Below, in pieces: positions 36,447 through 46,426 of a DNA stretch of 64,000 nt (positions within the stretch are counted from its first letter, which is position 1; every line of letters starts with the position of its first letter). The stretch comes from Chitinophagales bacterium (GTDB lineage: Bacteria; Bacteroidota; Bacteroidia; Chitinophagales; Chitinophagaceae): assembly GCA_015654695.1 (NCBI GenBank), contig JAATGJ010000135.1, positions 30,479-94,478 of the forward strand, read 5' to 3'. Under the pieces are notes generated by a model. It was given only the letters and a program-made list of their open reading frames with translations, was not told the DNA's origin and searched no databases. The translations under genes and the position numbers were made by a program.

Positions 36447-37421
36447 TCATTTAACCAGCAAGTCCTGGTGCTGCACGAACCAGTCATAGAATTTTTTCAA
36501 CCCTTCATGTATTTGTGTTTGCGGATTATAGCCTAATAATTCTTTCGCCTTCGTAATATCAGCATACGTTTTAGGCACATCACCCGGTTGATCAGGTTGC
36601 TGATCAATGATCGCTTTTTTACCCGTCACCTTTTCTATTGCTTCTATCAATTCTTTTAATGAAATGGTATAGCGGTTACCAAGGTTGATAATCTCAAAAT
36701 CCGTTTTATCGTAATGAATAGCCCCGGTGATCCCTTGTACAGTATCTTCCACATAAGTATAATCACGGCTGGTACTGCCATCGCCAAACATGGCAATCGG
36801 TTTTCCCGCTATGATGTTTTTAGTAAACTTGTGAATAGCCAGGTCAGGTCTTTGTCCCGGACCATACACGGTAAAGAACCGTAAAGCAATAAACCGGATA
36901 CCAAATAATTTATTATAAACGTGGCCCAGCATTTCACCGGCAAGTTTGGTCATGGCATAAGGGCTGATAGGCATCAGCTTTTCTTCTTCCTTCCAGGGAT
37001 AATGATCATTGATGCCATATACGCTGCTGCTGGACGCAAAGACAAATTGCTTTATACTTTTCAGTTTGGCGAAGTCAAGCATATTCTGCAGCCCGATCAC
37101 ATTCGCCTGCTGGTAAGAAAGCGGGTTCTCAATACTTGGCCTCACGCCGGCTTTGGCAGCCAGGTGAACAATCGCATCCACTTTTTCGGGTATCAGTTCC
37201 GCCAATGAAGCATACGAAATGGTAGCCAGGTCGGTTTCTATTAACTTGTAGGAAGGATTGTCTTTAAAGTCCCGGATATTGAACTGTTTGATCTTAGCAG
37301 AATAGAACGGATCAAAATTATCAATACAGGTGATCTTTAAGCCGGGGTCAGATTTTAATAAGTTCCGGGTCAGGTTGCTTCCGATAAAACCGGCTCCGCC
37401 GGTGATGATGTAGTGTTTCAT
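36447..37421 (-). CDS. NAD-dependent epimerase, UDP-glucuronate 4-epimerase-like
   Basis: 324 residues, extended short-chain dehydrogenase fold. NAD motif GGAGFIGSNL at residues 8-17, catalytic Ser in SSSSVYG and YxxxK in YAMTK. The combination FDPFYSAKIKQFNI, AAKAGVRPSIENPLSYQQANVIG and GQRPDLAIHKF resembles UDP-glucuronate 4-epimerases, which make UDP-galacturonate. It likely supplies a uronic acid to the polysaccharide genes nearby. UDP-glucose 4-epimerase activity cannot be excluded. Confidence 0.88.
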   Translation of the reverse strand: MKHYIITGGAGFIGSNLTRNLLKSDPGLKITCIDNFDPFYSAKIKQFNIRDFKDNPSYKLIETDLATISYASLAELIPEKVDAIVHLAAKAGVRPSIENPLSYQQANVIGLQNMLDFAKLKSIKQFVFASSSSVYGINDHYPWKEEEKLMPISPYAMTKLAGEMLGHVYNKLFGIRFIALRFFTVYGPGQRPDLAIHKFTKNIIAGKPIAMFGDGSTSRDYTYVEDTVQGITGAIHYDKTDFEIINLGNRYTISLKELIEAIEKVTGKKAIIDQQPDQPGDVPKTYADITKAKELLGYNPQTQIHEGLKKFYDWFVQHQDLLVK

Positions 37422-37723
37422 AATGTATTAAACAGCCACAAGATAATAATAATTTTTACCTGTGAAAGTTTAGCTTTTATTCAGAGGATAAAGTTTCCTT
37501 TTTGTCGCCCTGAAAAAAAGGAGAGAAAGAGATAATTCCTCTTTTTCTCTTTTATCCCTGTGCGATGTTTTCGGCTAAAATGCGTCACAAACCTATTTTG
37601 ATGGCAATAGCTATCCTCAAGCCATTTTACGATCGCATATTTTATTCTTGTTTGAGGCTGCTTATTGCCATTTTTCTCCGATTGGAACTAACAAAACCTG
37701 TCTTTCTGTTTCGTTAAATACTG
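37422..37723. promoter_or_regulatory. 302-base divergent intergenic region
   Basis: It separates the epimerase (minus) from the first glycosyltransferase of the long plus-strand run. An imperfect purine/pyrimidine inverted repeat (GGAGAGAAAGAG ... CTCTTTTTCTCT, about 37520-37553) lies in the middle. No exact TAnnTTTG box was found, and no gene is seen. Divergent promoters are expected here. Confidence 0.4.
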
Positions 37724-38803
37724 ATGAAAATAGCATTCATAACAAGAGCAACCCTTTATACTGTTCCTGGCGGTGATACGATACAGGTATCACAAACAGC
37801 CAGGTGCCTGCGTGAGCTTGGAGCGGAGGTGGATATATGCCTCACCAGTGATCCTATTGAGTATAGCAGGTATGATCTTTTCCATTATATCAATATTACC
37901 CGCCCTGCTGATATACTTTTTCATACCAGCAGAACCCAAAAACCTTTTGTCGTTTCACCTATACTGGTTGACTACAGTGAATACGACCGGCATCATCGCA
38001 AAGGAGTCGCGGGATTCATTCTCCATCGCCTGTCAGCCAATAGCCAGGAATATGCAAAGACCGTTGCCCGGTGGCTGGCAGGAAAAGATAAAATGAGAAG
38101 CAAAGCCTATTTAGTAAAAGGTCAGCGCAAAAGTGTTCTTTACATCCTGCAAAGAGCTGCCATACTATTGCCCAATTCAGAAGCGGAGTATAAAAAACTG
38201 GAAGAAGAATATGGAGTAAAAAAAGACTATATGGTTGTTCCCAACGGAATTGATGCTTCACTTTTTTCCCCTGATAAAAAAATTATAAAAGATGACAGGA
38301 TTGTTCTTTGCGCTGCCCGGATTGAAGGGATCAAAAACCAACTGAACCTGATCAAAGCGCTGAACGATTCTCCCTACACATTACTGCTGGTAGGCTCGCA
38401 TGCCCCTAATCAAAAAAGCTATTATGATGAGTGCAGGAGAATGGCGGGAAAAAATATTTTCTTTTATGATCACGTTCCGCAGGAAACGCTGGTCGGCTAT
38501 TACAAAAGAGCTAAGGTTCATGTATTACCCAGTTGGTTTGAAACCTGTGGCCTCTCTTCATTAGAAGCCGCAGCTATGGGATGTAATATAACGATCACCG
38601 GAAAAGGCTATACACGTGAGTATTTTGGTAATGATGCCTTCTATTGCGATCCCGGTGATCCTGCATCTATCTTTAATGGCATTGAAACAGCAGCGAAAAG
38701 TCATTGCAAAAAGGAATTGCAGGAAAAAATTTTTCATCAATATACATGGCAGCGTGCAGCAGCTATTACCATGAGCGCTTATAAAAAAATCATACCAGCA
38801 TGA
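37724..38803 (+). CDS. Glycosyltransferase family 4
   Basis: 359 residues, GT-B fold. The N-terminal GGDTIQVSQTARCLRELGAEVDI and C-terminal E-x7-E motif (ETCGLSSLEAAAMG) are typical of retaining GT4 enzymes; VVPNGIDASLF begins the donor-binding domain. It would add a sugar from a nucleotide donor at the cytoplasmic membrane face. It overlaps the next gene by ATGA, so they are coupled. Confidence 0.88.
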   Translation: MKIAFITRATLYTVPGGDTIQVSQTARCLRELGAEVDICLTSDPIEYSRYDLFHYINITRPADILFHTSRTQKPFVVSPILVDYSEYDRHHRKGVAGFILHRLSANSQEYAKTVARWLAGKDKMRSKAYLVKGQRKSVLYILQRAAILLPNSEAEYKKLEEEYGVKKDYMVVPNGIDASLFSPDKKIIKDDRIVLCAARIEGIKNQLNLIKALNDSPYTLLLVGSHAPNQKSYYDECRRMAGKNIFFYDHVPQETLVGYYKRAKVHVLPSWFETCGLSSLEAAAMGCNITITGKGYTREYFGNDAFYCDPGDPASIFNGIETAAKSHCKKELQEKIFHQYTWQRAAAITMSAYKKIIPA

Positions 38804-39939
38804 GAAATCTGAAAATCGGCATTTTAGGTACAAGAGGTATCCCGAACCACTACGGCGGCTTTGAGCAATTTGCAGAACATCTTTCTTTGAGCCTGCTGCA
38901 AAGAGGTCACTATGTTTCAGTTTATAACTCCAGCCTGCACCCTTATAAAAAAAGAGAGTGGAAAGGAGTCCAGATCCTCCACTGCCGCGACTGGGAACAT
39001 AAAATAGGAACAGCCGGGCAATTTTTTTATGACCTTAACTGTATCAATGATGCACGTAAAAGAAATTTTGATGTATTGCTGCATCTTGGCTACACCAGCG
39101 ATTCTGTATGGCACTGGCGCTGGCCTAAAAAGACTATCAACATTGTCAATATGGACGGTCTTGAATGGCAGCGGAGCAAATACAACAAACCGACACAGCG
39201 ATTTTTAAAATGGGCTGAATTACTGGCAGTAAAAAATGCACATACACTGATTGCTGATTCGCCGGGTATCCAGCAACATATTTCTGAAACGTATGGGAAA
39301 AAACCCGTGTATATTCCATACGGCACTCAACCTTTTTCACAGCCTGATCCTTCTGTGCTGATAAACTATAAATTATTACCTCACCAGTACTCTTTATTGA
39401 TTGCCCGGATGGAGCCTGAGAACAATATCGAAATGATCATACAAGGCCACATAGCTTCCGGCCATAAATATCCTTTATTCATTATCGGCAATATCACCAA
39501 TACTTTCGGAAAGTATATCATCAACAGGTATAATACCCCGGCTATAAAATTTTCTGATGGCATCTATGATCAGTTTGAGCTGGATAATCTTCGTTACTAT
39601 TCTTCACTATACTTTCACGGTCATTCAGTCGGGGGCACCAATCCATCGCTGCTTGAAGCCATGGCATGCGGATGCCGGATAGCGGCCCATGATAACCGGT
39701 TCAACAGGGCGGTATTGCAGAACGAAGCAGATCATTTCCATGACAGCAATGATGTTGCTGCAATCATTAATGCACCACGGGCTACTGCTACCATTAATAT
39801 GTGGAAAAAACTCAACCTGGATAAGATCAGGACGACCTATAACCATGAAAAGATCGTTGACGACTATGAAAACCTGATGCAAAATGCCTGCGGGGTTAAA
39901 ACAATGGCAATTAATCCCGCCGCTGCTGCCGCAGTATAA
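38800..39939 (+). CDS. DUF1972 glycosyltransferase (rhamnosyltransferase-like)
   Basis: 379 residues. The N-terminal DUF1972 signature KIGILGTRGIPNHYGGFEQF is followed by HLGYTSDSVWHWRW and a GT4-type donor domain with HSVGGTNPSLLEAMACG. Characterised relatives are rhamnosyl- or related transferases of capsule and O-antigen synthesis; the sugar used here is not predictable. Start overlaps the stop of the preceding glycosyltransferase. Confidence 0.9.
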   Translation: MRNLKIGILGTRGIPNHYGGFEQFAEHLSLSLLQRGHYVSVYNSSLHPYKKREWKGVQILHCRDWEHKIGTAGQFFYDLNCINDARKRNFDVLLHLGYTSDSVWHWRWPKKTINIVNMDGLEWQRSKYNKPTQRFLKWAELLAVKNAHTLIADSPGIQQHISETYGKKPVYIPYGTQPFSQPDPSVLINYKLLPHQYSLLIARMEPENNIEMIIQGHIASGHKYPLFIIGNITNTFGKYIINRYNTPAIKFSDGIYDQFELDNLRYYSSLYFHGHSVGGTNPSLLEAMACGCRIAAHDNRFNRAVLQNEADHFHDSNDVAAIINAPRATATINMWKKLNLDKIRTTYNHEKIVDDYENLMQNACGVKTMAINPAAAAAV

Positions 39940-40009
39940 CAGCAGCATTTATAATTTTAATAGTAGTGCCATTATTATTTATTTTTAAATACTCCTCAGT
40001 AACAAAAAG

Positions 40010-40996
40010 GTGACAAAAGGCAAGACCATAGTCTGTGTCAGCAGTTCTTTCGAACAAAAGGAAGAATTGCTGAAAACAATAAAAAAGTATGCGCAATTTT
40101 GGGACGAACGTTTTGCGTATTGGGATGAATTTGCTTTTACCACCGAAATTTTACCTGAATGCGACGCCTTGCTTGTGCTGAATACCCCCGGGGAAAAAAT
40201 TTATACTTCATGCTATCCTGAAAAAGTCATCGCCTTTATGATGGAGCCGGGTGTCGAAATTCAACACCCCTGGATGTTCAAAAGACTGGAACAATACCAC
40301 CATGTATATTCGCCTAAACAACAATCTGAAAACACTATCCTTTCACATGGTTTTGCCGGTTGGTATTTTAAGCAGGACTATACTTATTTAAACAAATTAT
40401 CTCCACCTGTAAAAAGTAAAAGCATTTCCTGCATAGCTTCAAACCTAAAGCAACTTGAAGGTCATCGCCTTCGTACAGGGTTTGTAAAAAAATTGCGGCA
40501 GCAAATACCTCAAATAGAATTTTTTGGTAAAGGCACTCACTTTTTACCTGATAAAATGGATGGCCTCATGCCATATCGGTATAGTATTGCCATAGAAAAC
40601 TCTTCACAGCCATTTTATTTTACAGAAAAAATTAATGATTGCTTTCTTGCTTATACCGTACCTGTCTATTACGGGTGTAAGAACATTAGCCGGTATTTTC
40701 CGGAAAGGTCTTATATACAAATTGATATAGAAAACCCTGAACAGGCCCTCAAAAAGATAGCTTCTTTAATTAACGGCGATGATTGGCAAAGCCGCTTAGA
40801 AGCTGTAAAAGAGGCCCGTGAACTTGTACTGAACAAGTATCAACCACTGGCCGGCGCTGCCGACATTCTAAGACATATCCGGCCTGTACTGGAAAAAAAG
40901 GAAATCCTTGTAGAACCTGTTCCTCACAGTTTATTTAAAAAAATAAAAACCACCTTATCTAAAATGATAATTGCTAAAGAAAATTATTACCCCTGA
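40010..40996 (+). CDS. Glycosyltransferase family 10 (fucosyltransferase-like)
   Basis: 328 residues from a GTG start. The C-terminal half has the GT10 alpha-1,3-fucosyltransferase signature: IAIENSSQPFYFTEKINDCFLAYTVPVYYGCKNISRYFPERSYI, matching the donor GDP-fucose motif FENS...YvTEK...A...tVPVv.G. The N-terminal acceptor domain is divergent (KKYAQFWDERFAYWDEFAF). It may add fucose or another deoxysugar to the polymer. No GDP-fucose synthesis genes are seen in the window. Confidence 0.85.
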   Translation: MTKGKTIVCVSSSFEQKEELLKTIKKYAQFWDERFAYWDEFAFTTEILPECDALLVLNTPGEKIYTSCYPEKVIAFMMEPGVEIQHPWMFKRLEQYHHVYSPKQQSENTILSHGFAGWYFKQDYTYLNKLSPPVKSKSISCIASNLKQLEGHRLRTGFVKKLRQQIPQIEFFGKGTHFLPDKMDGLMPYRYSIAIENSSQPFYFTEKINDCFLAYTVPVYYGCKNISRYFPERSYIQIDIENPEQALKKIASLINGDDWQSRLEAVKEARELVLNKYQPLAGAADILRHIRPVLEKKEILVEPVPHSLFKKIKTTLSKMIIAKENYYP

Positions 40997-41022
40997 CCTG
41001 CAACTCAGAATAGCCATTGTAC

Positions 41023-42459
41023 ATGAACAAAAAATTGATCAGAGATATATCAGCCAGTTCGGCCCAGGTCATCCTGAACCAGTTCCTGGGATTGATCATT
41101 TTCTTTATCACTTCCCGCTATCTTGATAAAGCGGTCTATGGAGAAATGAACTGGTCCCTGGCGGTACTGACATTTGTCACAACAATATTAAGCCTCCGGC
41201 TGGAACAAATTGTTGTTCGCCGCATAGCTGCCGGGCACAATTCTTCCAAATTATTAACCCTTTTTACAGGCCATATACTATTTACAGGTTTACTTTTTTA
41301 TATCCTTCTGCTGGCAGGCAGTTTCTTATTCCCTTCCTTTTTTAAAAAACATGACCTGCTGCTGATACTTGCTATCAGCCACCTGCTTTCCTTTTTTTCA
41401 TCACCCTTTAAACAATTAGCCAACGGCAAAGAAAACTTCCGTTTCCTGGCTGTTATGTCATCTGTTTCTAATCTCGTCCGGGCAATATGGCTTTTGATTG
41501 TTATTGCTTTTTCGTCATTAACCATTGAGTGGATACTTATTATTTATATTGTTTCTTCATTAGCTGAATTACTGATCTGTTTTTATATCGGGAAATACCA
41601 CCTGGAAGTATCAATTAATTCAAAGCATGGCCTGAAAGACTATTTCATATTAATAAGAGAGTCTTTGCCCTTAGCTGGTGCCGTAATATTAAACGCTTCA
41701 ATAGCCAGGATAGACTGGATATTGCTTGGCCTTTTTACTACTGCAGAAAAAACAGGTGAGTACAGTTTTGCTTATAGGGTTTTTGAATTATCTCCTTTTC
41801 CATTACTGATCCTTGCGCCCGTTCTGCTTAGCCGGTTCTCAAGATTTTTCAGCACCAAAAATGAAACTCATTTACTGCAAAGAAAACAAGAACTTAGCCT
41901 GCTTATCAGGGCAGAGATGATACTGGCTACTTTTATTCCGCTTGTACTAAATCTCGTGTGGACACCTTTTATAGATTACATCACGGCAAATAAATATGGC
42001 GCTGTGAATGAATCCACTTTTTTTACTCTTTCCTGCTGCCTTCCTTTCCTGTACATGAACAATTTTTTCTGGTCAGTGCATATTGCCCGGGATCATCTTA
42101 AACTTATTTTCCGCATCACGCTTATTACTTTTTGCATCATTCTTACCGGCGACCTGGTATTTATACCTCTCTATTCCGCCAAAGGCGCCGCACTGGTTTA
42201 TCTTATTGCTACCGCTATTGAATACATCAACTTTATGCGTTTATCCTCAATGTCAGCTATCCGGGAAACCTGGCTCTCACCGCTTCTTTGCCTGCTCATC
42301 AGCGCCGGTAGTGGATTCTCCGCTTATTTCCTCTCCGGTTCACCGTTTGTACGCCTTGCTATTGCAGTACCACTATTTTGTTTTCTATTACTGGCAACCA
42401 ACCAGTTACGAAAACCCGATTTGATTTATCTACTCCGCTGTTTTAAGCTAAAAAAATAA
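41023..42459 (+). CDS. Polysaccharide flippase (Wzx/MATE-like)
   Basis: With the ATG at 41023 the protein has 478 residues with about 12-14 hydrophobic helices and starts ISASSAQVILNQFLGLIIFF, typical of MOP-superfamily exporters. The helical pair TSRYLDKAVYGEMNWSLAVLTF and the charged residue in ASIARIDWILLGLFTT fit the Wzx family. It would flip a lipid-linked repeat unit across the inner membrane. It is followed after 14 bases by a polymerase-like gene. Confidence 0.9.
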   Translation: MNKKLIRDISASSAQVILNQFLGLIIFFITSRYLDKAVYGEMNWSLAVLTFVTTILSLRLEQIVVRRIAAGHNSSKLLTLFTGHILFTGLLFYILLLAGSFLFPSFFKKHDLLLILAISHLLSFFSSPFKQLANGKENFRFLAVMSSVSNLVRAIWLLIVIAFSSLTIEWILIIYIVSSLAELLICFYIGKYHLEVSINSKHGLKDYFILIRESLPLAGAVILNASIARIDWILLGLFTTAEKTGEYSFAYRVFELSPFPLLILAPVLLSRFSRFFSTKNETHLLQRKQELSLLIRAEMILATFIPLVLNLVWTPFIDYITANKYGAVNESTFFTLSCCLPFLYMNNFFWSVHIARDHLKLIFRITLITFCIILTGDLVFIPLYSAKGAALVYLIATAIEYINFMRLSSMSAIRETWLSPLLCLLISAGSGFSAYFLSGSPFVRLAIAVPLFCFLLLATNQLRKPDLIYLLRCFKLKK

Positions 42460-42473
42460 CCACGGAGCATATA

Positions 42474-44144
42474 ATGTGGCACCAAAACATGCGATCTCTA
42501 TATCAAAACTTTATTGCCCAAAGCCGGAAGGTAAACTGGACGCTATTGCTTTTCCTGGCACTTTTCCTTAATGTAAAAATGGCGATAAAAATCGCAGCGC
42601 TTGTTGTATTGGTACTTATTTTCCGGAAAAAATTGACAGGCAATAAATTTCTGCAACAAAAATTTGCCTGGTTTTATTTCAGCATGATCGCAATTGCACT
42701 GCTAAACCTCCTGATCAGTATATCATCTGTTTCCACCAATTACCTTGTAGCTACGATAACAGGTATGGGATTTTGGATAATGTGCGTAGTGGCTGCTGCG
42801 CTGAACTTCAGGTTTGTCAATGATACGAATACTGCCAAACTTCATACCACCGTTTCATTATTCTTTATACTCAACGCAATTTTTACTATTTGTCAACTGA
42901 TATGGTTTATGTGGGATGCCGGCTCTATAAACCCTTATACCTACCAGGGCATGAACCAGAAATATTTCATAGGCACGGGAGACCTGTTGAGAGGCATCAC
43001 TTTCGATGTATCTACTACTAATGCATTACTAAACGCTATTGCTGTATTATATTTTCTTGATCGCCGCAAAATTTACTGGCTGCTGCTATGTATGGCAACT
43101 ATGCTGCTGACGGCCAGTAATTTCACTAATGTATCGCTCTTCGTTGTCCTTTTTCTTTTATTTATTTTTCAAAGTGACCGGAACCAGAAAAGTATAATCA
43201 TCGTTTGTCTTTTGATGTTTATTACCTTTCTTGCAAAAATATCACCGCAGAATAAACACTACCTTACTTATGTATGGCAGAAACTAGCAGACCAAAAAAT
43301 TGATACCATACTGCCTGTCACTACTCCACCTTTGTTAAGCAGATTACCCGATAGTGTGCTGAATACAGAAGAGAAGAAGAAGAAAATAGCTACGCTTTAT
43401 CTTGACAGCGTTTACAACAGTCAACCAGGAAAAAGAAAAGAAGCGGCTTCATCTGGTGATGAAATAAATGAACTGCCTGTTACTATAACAACCCTTCGGG
43501 CTAAACCCTCAATTCCTAAAGCCAATATCCACACTGAGCCTTATCAAAGAAAAAGAGATACATCAGCATTCAGAAAAAATTTAATTGCATTTGGGGTCTT
43601 TAATATTCCTGCATTTGATACCAGCCTCCGCAATACACAAAAAAAACAATTGCCCGGTAAGCTGATCGCCCTGCAACAAACGTTACATTTTATAAAAGCC
43701 CATCCGTTCAAATTTTTAACCGGTGCGGGAATAGGTCAATTCTCTTCCAAACTGGCTTTCAGGACCACAGGCCTGCAATTTGCAGGTGGTTATCCGCACT
43801 CGTTTGCCTATATCAATAATGATTTCCGGGATAACCACCTTAACCTTCACCTCAATTATTTCAGCAAGGATACAGAAGTGCATTCACTGATGAATAGTCC
43901 TGATTCTGTTTACGACCAGTTGCTGGCAGAATACGGAATAACCGGGCTCATTAGTTTCCTGGTATTCTATACAGGTTATTTTCTTAAAAATGGGGGAAGA
44001 AAAAATTATGGTATGCCACTATTGTTGCTTTTCGCGGGAGCCATGGCAATAGGTTATTGGTACGAACAATTATCTATTATCATCATATTTGAATTACTGA
44101 TGCTGATTAACAGGAAAGAAGCGAAAAAGAAAGAAATAATATGA
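42474..44144 (+). CDS. Wzy/ligase-like polytopic membrane protein with large loop
   Basis: 556 residues with about 10 hydrophobic segments. A large soluble segment (about residues 265-470) lies between two membrane regions and contains LITFGTGI-like LTGAGIGQFSSKLAFRTTG and GGYPHSFAYINNDFRDNHLNLHLN. Its end DQLLAEYGITGLISFLVFYTGYF resembles the Wzy_C region of O-antigen polymerases and ligases. It is best read as a polysaccharide polymerase; a ligase role is possible. The stop overlaps the next start (ATGA). Confidence 0.7.
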   Translation: MWHQNMRSLYQNFIAQSRKVNWTLLLFLALFLNVKMAIKIAALVVLVLIFRKKLTGNKFLQQKFAWFYFSMIAIALLNLLISISSVSTNYLVATITGMGFWIMCVVAAALNFRFVNDTNTAKLHTTVSLFFILNAIFTICQLIWFMWDAGSINPYTYQGMNQKYFIGTGDLLRGITFDVSTTNALLNAIAVLYFLDRRKIYWLLLCMATMLLTASNFTNVSLFVVLFLLFIFQSDRNQKSIIIVCLLMFITFLAKISPQNKHYLTYVWQKLADQKIDTILPVTTPPLLSRLPDSVLNTEEKKKKIATLYLDSVYNSQPGKRKEAASSGDEINELPVTITTLRAKPSIPKANIHTEPYQRKRDTSAFRKNLIAFGVFNIPAFDTSLRNTQKKQLPGKLIALQQTLHFIKAHPFKFLTGAGIGQFSSKLAFRTTGLQFAGGYPHSFAYINNDFRDNHLNLHLNYFSKDTEVHSLMNSPDSVYDQLLAEYGITGLISFLVFYTGYFLKNGGRKNYGMPLLLLFAGAMAIGYWYEQLSIIIIFELLMLINRKEAKKKEII

Positions 44145-45088
44145 CCAATGTAAAAGTAACAGTACTGATGCCGGCTTACAACGCAGTAAAATAAATTGGT
44201 GAAGCCATTCAGTCTGTCCTTTCACAAACTTTTACCGACTTTGAATTACTGATCATTAATAATGGCTCAACTGATGACACGGCAAATGAAATACGACAGT
44301 TCAATGATCCACGTATAAGGATGATAGAAGAACAACAAGCCGGGATCGGATTTGCTCTTAATAAAGGATTGCGGGAAGCGAAAGGAGAATATATTGCCCG
44401 TTTTGATGCGGATGATATCTGTAGTGAAGACCGCCTCGAAAAGCAGGTTATCTTTTTACAAAATAATACGGGTTATATACTGTGCGGCAGCGACGCTGAA
44501 TACATAGCGGAAAACGGGGAACACCTTTTTTATTTCCGGTGCATTGGCCACACCCATGAAGAAATCATGCAGCAACTTTATGTGTATTGCCCTTTCATCC
44601 ATTCCTCCGTTATGTACAGAAAAGACGCTGTAGTGAAAGCAGGCCGTTATTCAACCGATGCCCACAACTTTGAAGATTACCTTTTATGGGTGCGGTTGGT
44701 AAAATATGGGAAATATTGTAACCTGCCTGAAAGATTGCTTAAAGTGAGATTCAATCCATCATCAGTTACCATAGATGAAAAATGGAGAGGCCTCCGCTTT
44801 CGCCGGCTAAAAAGAAAGATCATCCACCAGGGATATGTAACGCCGGCAGAAGGAGAAAAATTATTATCCATCATCAGGGAACAGGATAATAAAAAAATAA
44901 AAGAAGGCGCTTATTATGCATTATGCGGGAAAAAATTTTTAGTCAATAATCATCAGCCCGTTAAAGCAAGGAGCCATCTCGCACGGGCAATACGTATTCA
45001 TCCTTTGCGTGCAGACAACTATGCATTTTTTATGTTAAGTTATTTACCAAAACCATTTATTAACTGGCTTCATAGCAAATCACCTTAA
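44141..45088 (+). pseudogene. Glycosyltransferase family 2, interrupted by an in-frame TAA
   Basis: The ATG at 44141 overlaps the upstream stop. The reading begins MTNVKVTVLMPAYNAVK, then TAA at 44192-44194, then continues in the same frame as IGEAIQSVLSQTFTDFELLI and a full GT-A domain (DxD site RFDADDIC, ED in NFEDYLLW), 315 codons total. Homologues have K-Y-I at this point, so one base change TAT/TAC to TAA explains it. Downstream residues look intact, so the mutation is recent or an error. A restart at the later ATG (44321) would lack the nucleotide-binding start. Confidence 0.85.
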
Positions 45089-46426
45089 ATGAAACGGCTG
45101 TTTATCATAGATGATTCCCCGGCAAACAGGATCAGCTATTGCTATATAGCTGCGTTCGTGGCAGCGCTGTTTCTTGACAGGTTTTACAGCGAATTAATTC
45201 TTATTGGTTTCATACTGCATAGCCTGGTACACATCAGCAAACAGAAACTGCGCTCTGTCTTTACCATTCAAACGCTTATTACCAGTTCCGTTTTTGGGAT
45301 TACGTTGATCGGCCTCGCCTATTCCCATGATAAAGCCCAGGGATTAAAAGACTTACAAAGACAATCAGCCATTCTATTATTTCCCCTCTTCCTGTCAGCT
45401 TCAGGTATTGACCTGAAGAAATATAAAATGGATTTCCTGAAAGTATTTTCATTTGCCAGTGTACTTACAGTTCTTTATTTATATATGGATGCCACCCGGA
45501 TTTTATTTTATAACAAACTACCTTTAACAGATCTCGTTAAGCAGTCTTTCATCAACCAAAACTTCTCAGAACCAGCCCATCTTCATGCTACTTACCTTTC
45601 CATATATGTATTGTTATCTATAATTGTTTTCCTGTATTCCTTTTTCACAGAAACAGGCAGGGCACGACGGGCTATTTATTTATTATTCATTCTTATTCTT
45701 CTTGCAGGCCTTTTGCAACTGGCATCAAGGTCTGCCTGGATCAGCGCTATTATTATTGCGCCCTGCTTTCCTTTTTTTATACTTAAGGGTGTAAAGCGGT
45801 TAAGATTTATTGCGGTCATGACAGTGGCCTCCGGAATTGCTATTTTTCTAATAACATCTATTTCTTCTTTCAAAATGCGATATGTTGAACAGTTTAAAGA
45901 CGACCTGGTACAAACCTCCCTCAATAATGAGATACCGGAGCCGCGTATTACCCGCTGGCATTATGTTATAGAAGTAATCAGACAGTCCCCTTTATACGGG
46001 CATGGCAGCGGATCGGAAAAAAGGTTATTGAATGAAAGTTATTTCGATAATAAATTATACAATTCCTACCTGCACCAGTTGAATGCCCATAACCAGTACC
46101 TGAGCATACTTTTAAAAACAGGACTCTGGGGTTTGCTTATTTTTCTACTAACCCTTATCGCCGGCTTTACAACTGCTTTCCGGAACAGGGATATCCTGTT
46201 CTTTAGTTTTATGATCATTATTAGCACCGTATCCATGTCGGAAAATCTGCTTGATGTCAACAAAGGCATTTTCTTTTACGCTTTTTTCTTTTCCTTTTTT
46301 ATCCTGCCTGGCAAACCTTTTCACCCATTCCTGCGATTGAAAAGAAAGCAGGAGAATATACAGCGTCCTGAGCCGGTAAACAAAACAGAACATGCAGCCG
46401 TTATCAGTAGTCATCATCACCTTTAA
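45089..46426 (+). CDS. O-antigen ligase family protein
   Basis: 445 residues, about 11 transmembrane helices. The Wzy_C ligase/polymerase region is visible: RITRWHYVIEVIRQSPLYGHGSGSEK and the loop HQLNAHNQYLSILLKTGLWG, whose His in AHNQYL is conserved in WaaL-type proteins. It would join an undecaprenyl-linked glycan to an acceptor or polymerise units. With the 42474 gene this locus has two such proteins. It starts 1 base after the interrupted glycosyltransferase stop and overlaps the next gene by 35 bases. Confidence 0.85.
   Translation: MKRLFIIDDSPANRISYCYIAAFVAALFLDRFYSELILIGFILHSLVHISKQKLRSVFTIQTLITSSVFGITLIGLAYSHDKAQGLKDLQRQSAILLFPLFLSASGIDLKKYKMDFLKVFSFASVLTVLYLYMDATRILFYNKLPLTDLVKQSFINQNFSEPAHLHATYLSIYVLLSIIVFLYSFFTETGRARRAIYLLFILILLAGLLQLASRSAWISAIIIAPCFPFFILKGVKRLRFIAVMTVASGIAIFLITSISSFKMRYVEQFKDDLVQTSLNNEIPEPRITRWHYVIEVIRQSPLYGHGSGSEKRLLNESYFDNKLYNSYLHQLNAHNQYLSILLKTGLWGLLIFLLTLIAGFTTAFRNRDILFFSFMIIISTVSMSENLLDVNKGIFFYAFFFSFFILPGKPFHPFLRLKRKQENIQRPEPVNKTEHAAVISSHHHL

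Noticed and set aside
37500..37560. JUMPstart/ops element before the polysaccharide operon
   Set aside because: No GGCGGTAG motif is present; only an imperfect purine-rich inverted repeat is seen.
46392..46426. Frameshift between the O-antigen ligase and the next glycosyltransferase
   Set aside because: The 35-base overlap is a normal gene overlap; both proteins have complete family ends.
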